The notes beneath the pieces were generated by a model. It saw only the letters and a program-made list of their open reading frames with translations, had not been told where the DNA came from and searched no databases. The translations under genes were made by a program, and so were the position numbers. Positions 20,873 through 30,423 of a stretch of 64,000 nt of DNA are shown here, piece by piece; the first letter of the stretch is position 1, and every line of letters begins with the position of its first letter. The stretch comes from an uncultured Pelagibacteraceae bacterium (lineage in GTDB: Bacteria; Pseudomonadota; Alphaproteobacteria; Pelagibacterales; Pelagibacteraceae): contig CACLWL010000003.1 in the NCBI GenBank assembly GCA_902610655.1, forward strand, positions 1-64,000, read 5' to 3'.

Positions 20873-21689
20873 TTTTATTACTTATTTCATAAATTTTGAT
20901 GACGGATGCGGCTGTCTCTTCAACAGATTTTCTACTTACATCGATAACTGGCCATTTAAACTTTATAAAAGTATTTTTAGAACTTTCAACTTCATCTTGT
21001 ATTTTTTGTAAACTTGTATATTTCTGATTACCCGTTTCTTTTAAACTAGTCATTCTATTTTTTCTAATTTCAGCGAGTCTTTTTGGTTCTGCTATTAAAC
21101 CTATTATACATTTTTTAGATTTATTTTTTTTAATATTTTCTGGTATAGAATTTTTATTTACAATTGGTATATTAGAAACTTTATAGCCTTTATTAGCTAA
21201 ATATATTGAAGTTGGCGTTTTGCTGGTTCTGCTAACACCAATCAATATTATGTCGGATTTTTCAACATCACTTATTGCATTTCCATCATCATGATTCATA
21301 GTAAATTGAATAGCATCTATTTTTTTATAATAATCATCATCTAATATATGTTGTCTACTTGGGACATTTAACGAATTTTGATTTAATAATTTCGAAAAAT
21401 TATTTATCAAATCTCCTAAGACACTAAAACACGGAATATTGTTTTTTTGTGCTTTACTATTTAAAAATGTGCTCAGTTTACTATCAACAATGGTATAAAG
21501 AATTATATTTTTACGGTTGTTTTTACAATTTTCTAATATTTTTATTATTTGATTTTCAGTTCTAGTAAAAGAAAAATGGTTTGTTTTGTAATTAAAATTA
21601 TTAAATTGCGCTTTTAGAGCTAAGAATATCCTATCAAGTGTTTCTCCCGTTGAGTCAGAAATTAAGTATATTTGATATATATTACTCAT
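20865..21689 (-). CDS. ppsR: PEP synthase/PPDK regulatory protein (kinase-pyrophosphorylase)
   Basis: LISDSTGETLDRI; IGVSRTSKTPTSIYLANKGYK. Confidence 0.95.
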   Translation of the reverse strand: MSNIYQIYLISDSTGETLDRIFLALKAQFNNFNYKTNHFSFTRTENQIIKILENCKNNRKNIILYTIVDSKLSTFLNSKAQKNNIPCFSVLGDLINNFSKLLNQNSLNVPSRQHILDDDYYKKIDAIQFTMNHDDGNAISDVEKSDIILIGVSRTSKTPTSIYLANKGYKVSNIPIVNKNSIPENIKKNKSKKCIIGLIAEPKRLAEIRKNRMTSLKETGNQKYTSLQKIQDEVESSKNTFIKFKWPVIDVSRKSVEETAASVIKIYEISNKNA

Positions 21690-21961
21690 GTATAATTTGT
21701 AAATTAATAATTAATAATAAACAAATTTTTTCAAAAGTAGAATATCTACTTATTTTGTAGGTAAAAAACCAAGCTAATCAACAATTTTGGTCACATGTAT
21801 AAATTTTATCAACAATATATAACTATTTTAATAAAAGTTAATTTATACAGTAATTATGGATTTTTATCCTGTGGAAAAAAAATATAAAAAGTGTTGATAA
21901 CAGTTTATCACCATAATTAACAAGGCAAAATACTAATAATATAGTTTAATATATATTTTAT
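21690..21961. other. oriC: Probable chromosomal replication origin (oriC)
   Basis: AT-rich non-coding gap between divergent ppsR and hemE; DnaA-box-like 9-mers TTATCAACA (21806-21814 +; 21892-21900 -), TTTTCCACA (21870-21878 -), weaker TAATCAACA (21775-21783) and TTATCACCA (21905-21913); hemE-flanked origin as in Caulobacter. Confidence 0.85.
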
Positions 21962-22975
21962 ATGTCTCCTTTACAAAGTGTTATTTATAAAAAAAAGAAA
22001 TCAATTAAACCAATATGGTTAATGAGACAAGCAGGAAGATATTTGCCTGAATTTAGAAAAATAAGAAAAAAAAATGCAGATTTTACAAAATTATGTTTGA
22101 ATGCTCAAAAGATTAAAGAAATAACTTTACAACCAATTAAAAGATATGACTTAGACGCTGCAATAATTTTTTCAGATATTCTTATGGTTCCCTATGGTCT
22201 AGATCAATCTGTCAAATTTAAAAAAAATTTCGGTCCTAGTCTTGGCCCTATAAGTTTAAATCAAATTAAAGAATATCCTAAATTACAGTTTAAAAAAAAT
22301 TTAGATTCGATTTATAAATCTATAAATTTAGTTAAGAATGATAGCTTAATTAGCAAAAAAGATTTAATTGGTTTTGTAGGAGGTCCTTGGACTTTACTAA
22401 TTTATATGCTTAATAAAAATTCACCTAAAAAGAAATTAAAAAAGATTTTATCTGATAAACCTTTAATTTTAGATATGATTAAATATATTAGTGTTTTTTT
22501 AGAGCAGCATATTAAATATCAAATTAAAAGTGGAGTGGATATAATTCAAATATTTGACAGTTGGGCAGGATTAGTAAAAGAAAAAGATCTGGAAGATTTT
22601 ATTTATAGTCCTACCAAAAAATTGGTAAAATTTACAAAATCAGTAAACAAACCTTGCATATGTTTTCCAAGAAATATAAAAAACTATTATGAATACATTA
22701 AAATAGTTAAACCCAATGTTATAAGTATTGACTATAATGTTAATCCAGAAAAAATTGTTAAAAAAATAAATATTCCTGTTCAAGGCGGTATGGATCCTAA
22801 AGTTTTGTTAACAAATAAAAAAAATTTGGAAAAAGTTGCAAATCATTATTTAAATATTTTTGAAAATCATCCTTATATATTCAATTTAGGACATGGAGTA
22901 CTCCCGCAAACAGACCCAGATATGGTAGATTATTTAATTAAAATAATAAAAAAATTTAATGGAAAATCATCCTAA
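21962..22975 (+). CDS. hemE: Uroporphyrinogen decarboxylase
   Basis: PIWLMRQAGRYLPEFR. Confidence 0.98.
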   Translation: MSPLQSVIYKKKKSIKPIWLMRQAGRYLPEFRKIRKKNADFTKLCLNAQKIKEITLQPIKRYDLDAAIIFSDILMVPYGLDQSVKFKKNFGPSLGPISLNQIKEYPKLQFKKNLDSIYKSINLVKNDSLISKKDLIGFVGGPWTLLIYMLNKNSPKKKLKKILSDKPLILDMIKYISVFLEQHIKYQIKSGVDIIQIFDSWAGLVKEKDLEDFIYSPTKKLVKFTKSVNKPCICFPRNIKNYYEYIKIVKPNVISIDYNVNPEKIVKKINIPVQGGMDPKVLLTNKKNLEKVANHYLNIFENHPYIFNLGHGVLPQTDPDMVDYLIKIIKKFNGKSS

Positions 22976-23957
22976 AATTAACTTCGGAAAAACCGGAATA
23001 ATGTTAGTAAATTTAGGAACACCGGATTCAACAAGTTGGTTAGATATAAGAAAATATTTAAAAGAATTTTTATCTGATAGAAGAGTTATTGAAGTAAACC
23101 CAATAGTTTGGCAATTAATACTAAATATATTTATTTTAACATTTAGACCATCAAAAACTGCAAAAGCTTATAAAGAAATATGGATGAAAGAAGAAAATAT
23201 GTCTCCGTTAAGATATTATACTGAAAAACAAGCTTCAAAATTAAAAGAGATCATATCTAACAAAAATATAATAATTGATTATGCTATGAGGTATGGAAAC
23301 CCAAGTATAAAAAGTATAATGAAAAAATTACAAGAAAAAGGATGCGAAAATTTAATAGTATTGCCTCTTTATCCTCAATATGCAGCCGCTACAACAGCAA
23401 CAGTTTGTGATGAGGTTTATAGAACTTTAATGAAAATCAGGTGGCAACCAAGTTTACAAATTATTCCTCACTACGAGTCAGAACCATTGTATGTTGATGC
23501 GCTTGTCAAAAGTATAAATAAAAAAATTTCAGAATTAAATTGGGTACCAGATTTAATTGTAGCTTCATACCACGGTATCCCTAAAAAATATTTTGAAAAA
23601 GGAGATCCATATCATTGTTATTGTCAGAAAACTACAAGGCTAATAAATGAAAAATTTACTAAAATTCCGATAGAGACTACATTCCAATCAAGATTTGGTC
23701 CTCAAGAATGGTTGCAGCCCTACACAGACAAGACATTAGAAAAACTCCCCACAGTGGGTAAAAAAAACATTTTAGTCATCTGCCCAGGATTTTCCTCAGA
23801 TTGTGTTGAAACTCTCGAAGAAATATCAATTCAAGGAAAAGAAAGTTTTTTAAATTCCGGGGGCAAAAATTTTGATGTTGTGCCCTGTTTAAATGATAGT
23901 GATGATCACATTAGGCTCCTAAAGTCATTGGTTAATAGATATATAATAAATAAATGA
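22959..23957 (+). CDS. hemH: Ferrochelatase
   Basis: GIMLVNLGTPDST; ASYHGIPKKYFEKGDPYHCYC. Confidence 0.97.
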   Translation: MENHPKINFGKTGIMLVNLGTPDSTSWLDIRKYLKEFLSDRRVIEVNPIVWQLILNIFILTFRPSKTAKAYKEIWMKEENMSPLRYYTEKQASKLKEIISNKNIIIDYAMRYGNPSIKSIMKKLQEKGCENLIVLPLYPQYAAATTATVCDEVYRTLMKIRWQPSLQIIPHYESEPLYVDALVKSINKKISELNWVPDLIVASYHGIPKKYFEKGDPYHCYCQKTTRLINEKFTKIPIETTFQSRFGPQEWLQPYTDKTLEKLPTVGKKNILVICPGFSSDCVETLEEISIQGKESFLNSGGKNFDVVPCLNDSDDHIRLLKSLVNRYIINK

Positions 23958-24388
23958 ATGTCTATTTAACATTAAAGGCTTTACATTTAATAGCTGTAAT
24001 ATCTTGGATGGCGGGTTTGTTATATCTCCCACGTATTTTTGTATATCATTCAGAAAAGAGCGATGAAAAAAATGTTAGTGAGGTTTTTAAAACGATGGAA
24101 TTTAAACTTTATAACTACATTATGATGCCGGCCATGATTTTGTCGTGGATTTTTGGTTTACTATTGGTAAGCAGTATCGGATTTGATCAACTTTCTAATT
24201 ATTGGCTAATTTTAAAGCTTGTTTTTGTAATAATTTTAACCGTCTACCACTTTTTTTTGGGCACATGTTTGAGTAAATTCAGGAAAAATGAGAATAAATT
24301 TTCATCAAGATTTTATAGAGTATTTAATGAAATACCCACATTATTATTAATATTGATTATATTTGTAGTTGTTTTTAAGCCTCTATAG
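23954..24388 (+). CDS. hemJ: HemJ-type protoporphyrinogen IX oxidase
   Basis: ALHLIAVISWMAGLLYLPRIFVYH; next to hemH. Confidence 0.93.
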   Translation: MNVYLTLKALHLIAVISWMAGLLYLPRIFVYHSEKSDEKNVSEVFKTMEFKLYNYIMMPAMILSWIFGLLLVSSIGFDQLSNYWLILKLVFVIILTVYHFFLGTCLSKFRKNENKFSSRFYRVFNEIPTLLLILIIFVVVFKPL

Positions 24389-24454
24389 CTATTGAAAAAT
24401 CAGATAAAGATATATATATTATTATAATCTAAACAAATAAACCTTCCTTAAAAT

Positions 24455-25726
24455 ATGAATATTGAAGAACTTAAATCAAAATCATCAGAAAATTTAATAA
24501 CTCAAGCTGAAGAGCTTGGCATTGAAAACGCTAGTACTCTAAGAAAACAAGAAATTCTTTTTTCTATTTTAAAAAAATTAGCAGAAAAGGGAGAGGAAAT
24601 TACAGGGGGTGGAGTTTTACAAATGTTACAGGATGGTTTTGGTTTTTTAAGAGCTATGGAGTCTAACTATTTACCTGGTCCAGACGATATATATATTAGT
24701 CCTAGCCAAATTAGAAGATTTGGTTTAAGAACTGGAGACACCGTCGAAGGACCTGTGAGAGCTCCTAGGGACGGAGAAAGATATTTTGCTTTACTTCAAG
24801 TAACAAAAATAAATTTAGAAGATGCCGATAAGTCTCGCCATAAAATTGCTTTTGATAACTTAACTCCGCTTTATCCAAATAAACAGTTAAGCATGGAAGT
24901 TGAGAGCACAAAAGTAGAAAAGAAACCAGACCTAACACCTAGATTAATTGACTTGGTTAGCCCAATAGGCAAAGGGCAAAGATCATTAATTATATCTCCC
25001 CCAAAAGCAGGCAAAACAATGATTTTACAAAGTATTGCAAATTCTATTACCGCAAACCATCCAGAGTGTTATTTAATGGTCTTATTAATTGACGAAAGAC
25101 CAGAGGAGGTTACTGATATGCAACGGACTGTTAAAGGGGAAGTAATAAGTTCAACTTTTGATGAACCAGCTCAAAGGCATGTTGCTGTTGCTGAAATGGT
25201 TATAGAAAAAGCTAAAAGATTAACCGAACATAAAAAAGACGTAGTAATACTTTTAGATTCAATAACTAGACTAGGTAGAGCGTACAACGCAGTTGTCCCA
25301 AGCTCAGGAAAGGTTTTGACAGGTGGTGTTGATGCAAACGCTTTACAAAGACCAAAAAGATTTTTTGGAGCTGCAAGAAACATTGAAGAAGGAGGATCTT
25401 TAACAATTATTGCTACTGCTTTAATTGATACTGGAAGTAGAATGGATGAGGTTATTTTTGAGGAATTTAAAGGCACTGGTAACAGCGAAACTATATTAGA
25501 TAGAAAAATTTCAGAAAAGAGAATTTATCCCGCGATCGATATCACAAAATCTGGGACAAGACGCGAAGAATTAATATTTGATAAAGCTGATCTTCAAAAA
25601 ATGAATGTATTGCGAAGAATTATTGCTCCTATGGGGTCAATGGATGCGATTGAATTTATTAATTCGAAATTGAAGAATACTAAAAACAATTCAGAATTTT
25701 TCAACTCAATGAATAAACCATCTTAA
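24455..25726 (+). CDS. rho: Transcription termination factor Rho
   Basis: [29 protein letters not shown]. Confidence 0.99.
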   Translation: MNIEELKSKSSENLITQAEELGIENASTLRKQEILFSILKKLAEKGEEITGGGVLQMLQDGFGFLRAMESNYLPGPDDIYISPSQIRRFGLRTGDTVEGPVRAPRDGERYFALLQVTKINLEDADKSRHKIAFDNLTPLYPNKQLSMEVESTKVEKKPDLTPRLIDLVSPIGKGQRSLIISPPKAGKTMILQSIANSITANHPECYLMVLLIDERPEEVTDMQRTVKGEVISSTFDEPAQRHVAVAEMVIEKAKRLTEHKKDVVILLDSITRLGRAYNAVVPSSGKVLTGGVDANALQRPKRFFGAARNIEEGGSLTIIATALIDTGSRMDEVIFEEFKGTGNSETILDRKISEKRIYPAIDITKSGTRREELIFDKADLQKMNVLRRIIAPMGSMDAIEFINSKLKNTKNNSEFFNSMNKPS

Positions 25727-25744
25727 GGACATTTATATTTAAAT

Positions 25745-27394
25745 TTGGATAATATTTTTTATAAAAAAATTGAGCAGTTATTTAAAAACAAACAATTTGA
25801 AAGTATAAAATTTGAAATAAATCTGCTTGGCGAAGAAGAGAAAAAAGATCCTTATTTATACAATATTCTGGGTATTATAGCGGCCACAAACAAAAAAAAT
25901 GATGAGGCCATAAATTACTTTAATTTAGCGGTAGAGATTGACAAATATTATCTTCATAGTTTAATAAATCTATCGAGATTATCTTACACAAATAAAGATT
26001 TTCAAAAAATAATAACTCTACTTAAAAATTATCATTTAAAATTTCCTGAAAACGACAGAGTTATTTTAAATTTAGCGGATCTTTGTTTTAGTGCAGGTTT
26101 TTTAGAAGATACTATTTATTTTCATAAAAAACTCGTTAAAACTGGTAAGTACCGCATGAATGATTTAGCTGCACTAATTTTTCTCTTAAATTATTCAAAC
26201 AAATATTCAGACGAAGAATATAAAAGATATTGTAAACTTTATGATGCCACGCTCAGCAAAAATAAAACTAATTATAATATTTTAAATGACGAACATGATA
26301 AAGCTAAAATTGGTTTTTTATCTAATGATCTTAGAGGTCATTCAGTGGGGTATTTTTTAAAAGATTTTATTAAAAAACTTAATGAAAAAAACTTTAAAAC
26401 AATAGCTTTTAATTTATTTAAAAAAAATAAAAATGATCTTTTCACTTCTGAACTAAAAAATTCATTTACCGAATGGTATGATGTTTCGGATCTGAATGAT
26501 AAAGATTTAAGTGATTTAATATATTCTAAAAAAATTTACTATCTGGTTGACCTTGGTGGATATTCAACTGGTAATAGACTACAAATCTTTAAAAATAAAC
26601 CAGTACCTATCCAGTTATCATGGCTAGGTTATTGTAATAATACTCATGTTGATGAAATTGATTATATGGTTATTGATGAAAATGTCGTGCCAAAAAAAAA
26701 TGGTTTTAGTGATAAGAACTACATTAAAATGCCAAAAATTTGGAATGCCTTTTCAAAACTAGATGATTTAGAAGTTAATGAATTACCATTTATTAAAAAT
26801 AAAATATTTAATTTTGGATGCTTCAATAATTTTCTGAAAATATCAGATGAAACAATTGAATTATGGTGTGAAATATTAGATAAATTTTCTAAATCAAACT
26901 TAATTTTAAAAAATTCAGTTACTGTAGATAAAAATTATAAAAAATATCTTATCAAAAAATTTAAAAATAAAATTGACGAAAATAGAGTTTTTATACTTAA
27001 TTACGAGAAAAACAAAAAGAAACACTTGGAACAATACTATAATATTGATGTATGCCTAGACACATTTCCCTATAATGGTGTTACCACCACTTTCGAGTCT
27101 TTGTGGATGGGTGTACCAGTTATAACTTTAAAAGGTGAGAGGTTTGTTTCTAGATGTGGTTACAGTATAAATGAAAATGCAGGTCTAAAAAATTTCATTG
27201 CTGAAAACAAAAATAAATATTTGTCTATAGCATTACAATATATGTCTGAGACAAACATAAAAAAATTGATAAATTTGAGAAAAAAATTAAGACCTCAATT
27301 ACTAAAGTCTTCGTTATTTGATACAAATAGTTTTGCTGAAAATTTTATCACTGAATTAAATAAAGTTTATGAAAAAAATAAGACTAATTCATAA
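25745..27394 (+). CDS. TPR / O-GlcNAc transferase (SPINDLY, GT41)-like glycosyltransferase
   Basis: TTG start; TPR-like N-terminus; IGFLSNDLRGHSVGYF, PVPIQLSWLGYCN, DTFPYNGVTTTFESLWMGVPVITLKG. Confidence 0.88.
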   Translation: MDNIFYKKIEQLFKNKQFESIKFEINLLGEEEKKDPYLYNILGIIAATNKKNDEAINYFNLAVEIDKYYLHSLINLSRLSYTNKDFQKIITLLKNYHLKFPENDRVILNLADLCFSAGFLEDTIYFHKKLVKTGKYRMNDLAALIFLLNYSNKYSDEEYKRYCKLYDATLSKNKTNYNILNDEHDKAKIGFLSNDLRGHSVGYFLKDFIKKLNEKNFKTIAFNLFKKNKNDLFTSELKNSFTEWYDVSDLNDKDLSDLIYSKKIYYLVDLGGYSTGNRLQIFKNKPVPIQLSWLGYCNNTHVDEIDYMVIDENVVPKKNGFSDKNYIKMPKIWNAFSKLDDLEVNELPFIKNKIFNFGCFNNFLKISDETIELWCEILDKFSKSNLILKNSVTVDKNYKKYLIKKFKNKIDENRVFILNYEKNKKKHLEQYYNIDVCLDTFPYNGVTTTFESLWMGVPVITLKGERFVSRCGYSINENAGLKNFIAENKNKYLSIALQYMSETNIKKLINLRKKLRPQLLKSSLFDTNSFAENFITELNKVYEKNKTNS

Positions 27395-28172
27395 CCTACC
27401 AAGATCTGGTGGCACAATTATATCAAAATGCATAGGGGTTCAGAGAAACGTAATATTATTAAGTGAAATCCATGAGCAAGGAGAATTAATACGTGAAAAA
27501 ATGGGATCAGATCCTAATATGGCAAATCCATTGAAACAAGCTTTGAAGTTGAGTAATTTTTTTAACGATAAAGAGAAAGAAAAAATTCAAAAGTCAAATT
27601 ACAATTTTATAGATAAAATTAACTTAATTTATGAAAAAGCAGAAAATAAAGGAAAAAAATTAGTTATTAGGGATTGGTCTTATATTGACTTTATAGGTCT
27701 CCCTTTTTCTAAACCAATATACCAAAACTCTCTGATAAAAAAACTTGAAAAAGATTACGAAATCAAAAATATATATATTTTAAGACATCCATTAGAGAAT
27801 TTTTTTAGCATTAATAGTTTAAAAATATTAAATAATAAAATCCCTCTTGATTTCTTTTTAAAAAGTTATTCTCTATTTTTCAAAGAAGCTGCTAAAGCAC
27901 GGACTTATTCATATGAAAAGTTTACATTAGACCCATATAAAGACTTAAGAAAGATATGCGATAACATTGAAATAGAATTTGATAAAAAATATTTAAACAA
28001 TATTGGAAATATTGAAATTACAGGAGATCACAAAGCTATTAGTTCTAATACAGTACTACCTAGTGAAGATAAAATAATGAAATTTATAAATGAAGATATT
28101 TTATTAAAAATAAAAAAAAATAAATTATATATAAATTTAATTGATGAATTAAAAGATTTTTATAGGTCGTAG
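27369..28172 (+). CDS. Sulfotransferase-like protein
   Basis: RLIHNLPRSGGTIISKCIG P-loop-like PSB motif; overlaps preceding ORF by 26 nt. Confidence 0.75.
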   Translation: MKKIRLIHNLPRSGGTIISKCIGVQRNVILLSEIHEQGELIREKMGSDPNMANPLKQALKLSNFFNDKEKEKIQKSNYNFIDKINLIYEKAENKGKKLVIRDWSYIDFIGLPFSKPIYQNSLIKKLEKDYEIKNIYILRHPLENFFSINSLKILNNKIPLDFFLKSYSLFFKEAAKARTYSYEKFTLDPYKDLRKICDNIEIEFDKKYLNNIGNIEITGDHKAISSNTVLPSEDKIMKFINEDILLKIKKNKLYINLIDELKDFYRS

Positions 28173-28184
28173 AAAAGTTTTTAA

Positions 28185-29018
28185 TTATCTTAAATATCCT
28201 AGTTCCTTCATTTCGTAAAAAAATTTTTTTTCTATTTTTTCTGAAAGATTTTTATTAAGGTTCATTTTCCAATTTCCACTCTTGCCATTTCTAAAAAATA
28301 ACTTACCATAACCTTTTTCTATAAAACCATTTTTTTTTTCAAGATTTTGAAGATTATCAAAACTTGTTATTTTTATACACTCACTGATTCGATCTCTGCT
28401 TATTTTTATATCTAAAATTGAGTTTAGATATTTTATAATTTTCTCAAAAGTTAAAAATGTGTTATTAATCAAATCTTCATACTTAATAACCAAAACATTT
28501 ATACCCTTGTAATTTTTCCATGACTTGTAGTGATCACTCCAAGATCCTAGCAATGTAAAATTGTATTTTTTACCATCAATAATTCCCTCTTCAAAAGTAT
28601 CGCTTTTTAATAAATTTTCAGCAACTTCACTGTGAGTTTTTTGAAGATGATCAGAATAAGATATTACAATATCTCTTGGATCTCTAACCAAATATATTGC
28701 TCCTAAAGATTGATTAGCGTTTGTAAAAGGATTTCCATCAATTGTACACATTGCATTATGAGTTTTGAGGAATATTTTTGAATTGTTTAAATTTATATAT
28801 GTCTGCATTTGAAGCCAACTTTTTGATAGATTATTAAAATTAGAATAATCTATATCAAGCTTCTTAATAATAGAATTTTTTGGAAAAAGCGAAAACGGTA
28901 TCATCATTTTATTAATATCAAATGTGTCCGGATCCTTATGATTTCCTAAGTATGCAGACAAAAATAATTTCAGCCAAGTATTTCCACTTTTTGGATATGA
29001 GGCTAACCAAATAATCAT
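28185..29018 (-). CDS. Sulfotransferase family protein, paralogue of 2935..3768
   Basis: MIIWLASYPKSGNTWLK; LGAIYLVRDPRDIVIS. Confidence 0.87.
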   Translation of the reverse strand: MIIWLASYPKSGNTWLKLFLSAYLGNHKDPDTFDINKMMIPFSLFPKNSIIKKLDIDYSNFNNLSKSWLQMQTYINLNNSKIFLKTHNAMCTIDGNPFTNANQSLGAIYLVRDPRDIVISYSDHLQKTHSEVAENLLKSDTFEEGIIDGKKYNFTLLGSWSDHYKSWKNYKGINVLVIKYEDLINNTFLTFEKIIKYLNSILDIKISRDRISECIKITSFDNLQNLEKKNGFIEKGYGKLFFRNGKSGNWKMNLNKNLSEKIEKKFFYEMKELGYLR

Positions 29019-29070
29019 AATTTTATTTAATTATATTTATTAAAAATAACTATATATAATAATTTATATT

Positions 29071-30399
29071 ATGACCATTTATGCTTTATCATCTGGCCCA
29101 GGCCTTTCAGGAGTTGCAGTCATTAGAATATCTGGCCCTGAAACACATAAAGTAATATTGTCGATAACTAAACGATCTTTGCCAGTTCCCCGTGTTGCTA
29201 CACTTAGTAAATTTATTGATATTGAGTCTAAAGAGTTAATTGACGAAGGTATAATACTTTGGTTTCCCACACCAAATAGTTACACAGGTGAGGATATGGC
29301 TGAATTTCATGTGCATGGAAGTAAAGCTGTAATCCAGTCAATCCAAAATAATATCTCAAAAGTTAAAAATTGTAGACTTGCTTATCCAGGAGAATTTACA
29401 AAAATAGCTTTTCAAAACGAAAAAATAAACTTATTAAAAGCTGAGAGTATCGGCGATCTTATAGCTTCTGAGACAGAAATACAAAGGAGACAAGCTATAA
29501 AAATAATGATTGGTAAAAGCTCTGATACATTTAATTCCTGGAGAGAAACTTTGTTAAAGATCTTATCTAATATAGAAGCAAAAATAGATTTTCCAGATGA
29601 GGATTTACCTATCGATATTTTAAAAAATGTTAAAAAAGACTCTGAAAAAGTCAAAGCCGAAATCGTAAAAACCTTAAATGATAGTGAAGTTGGAGAAAAA
29701 ATTAGAGAAGGTTTTAAAATTGCAATTCTTGGACCTACTAATGCAGGAAAATCCAGCTTGCTAAATTATTTTTCTAAAAGAGAAGCTGCTATTGTTTCTG
29801 AGATTGCTGGAACCACAAGAGACATAATAGAAGTTCATCTCAATATGAATGGCTTTCCAGTTGTTATGTCTGATACTGCTGGAATAAGACTTTCAGAAGA
29901 TGAAATAGAAAAAAAGGGTATTAAATTAGCTTTGAAAAAGGCAGAAGATTCGGACTTAAATATTATAGTTTTTGAGCCAAAAAGTCTTGATTTTACAGGC
30001 TTTTTAGACGATCTGGACTTAAAAAAATCAATATTTGTTATAAATAAATTGGATCTTGGAGTTAAAAAAACTAAAGAGATAGTTCAATATAACCCTATAT
30101 CTATTTCTATCAAAAATGGAACTAACATCGATAAGCTTTTATCTCAAATTAAAAAAAATTTACAAAGTAAATTTGTTAGCGTTGAGGATACGCTCATAAC
30201 TCGTGAGAGACATAGACAACATCTAGAGCAATGTGTTGCGCATTTAGATGAATTTAATAAAAAAAATAATGAAAAAGATTTTGATAAAGCAGCAGAGGAT
30301 ATAAGACTTGCAACAAGACATCTTGGAATGTTGGTAGGAAAAGTAGATGTAGAAGAAATATTAGGTAGTATTTTCAATGACTTCTGTATTGGCAAATAA
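29071..30399 (+). CDS. mnmE: tRNA modification GTPase MnmE
   Basis: GPTNAGKSSLLNYFSKREAAIVSEIAGTTRD; C-terminal FCIGK. Confidence 0.99.
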   Translation: MTIYALSSGPGLSGVAVIRISGPETHKVILSITKRSLPVPRVATLSKFIDIESKELIDEGIILWFPTPNSYTGEDMAEFHVHGSKAVIQSIQNNISKVKNCRLAYPGEFTKIAFQNEKINLLKAESIGDLIASETEIQRRQAIKIMIGKSSDTFNSWRETLLKILSNIEAKIDFPDEDLPIDILKNVKKDSEKVKAEIVKTLNDSEVGEKIREGFKIAILGPTNAGKSSLLNYFSKREAAIVSEIAGTTRDIIEVHLNMNGFPVVMSDTAGIRLSEDEIEKKGIKLALKKAEDSDLNIIVFEPKSLDFTGFLDDLDLKKSIFVINKLDLGVKKTKEIVQYNPISISIKNGTNIDKLLSQIKKNLQSKFVSVEDTLITRERHRQHLEQCVAHLDEFNKKNNEKDFDKAAEDIRLATRHLGMLVGKVDVEEILGSIFNDFCIGK

Positions 30400-30423
30400 T
30401 AAAAAAATAACTATATTTTTAAT

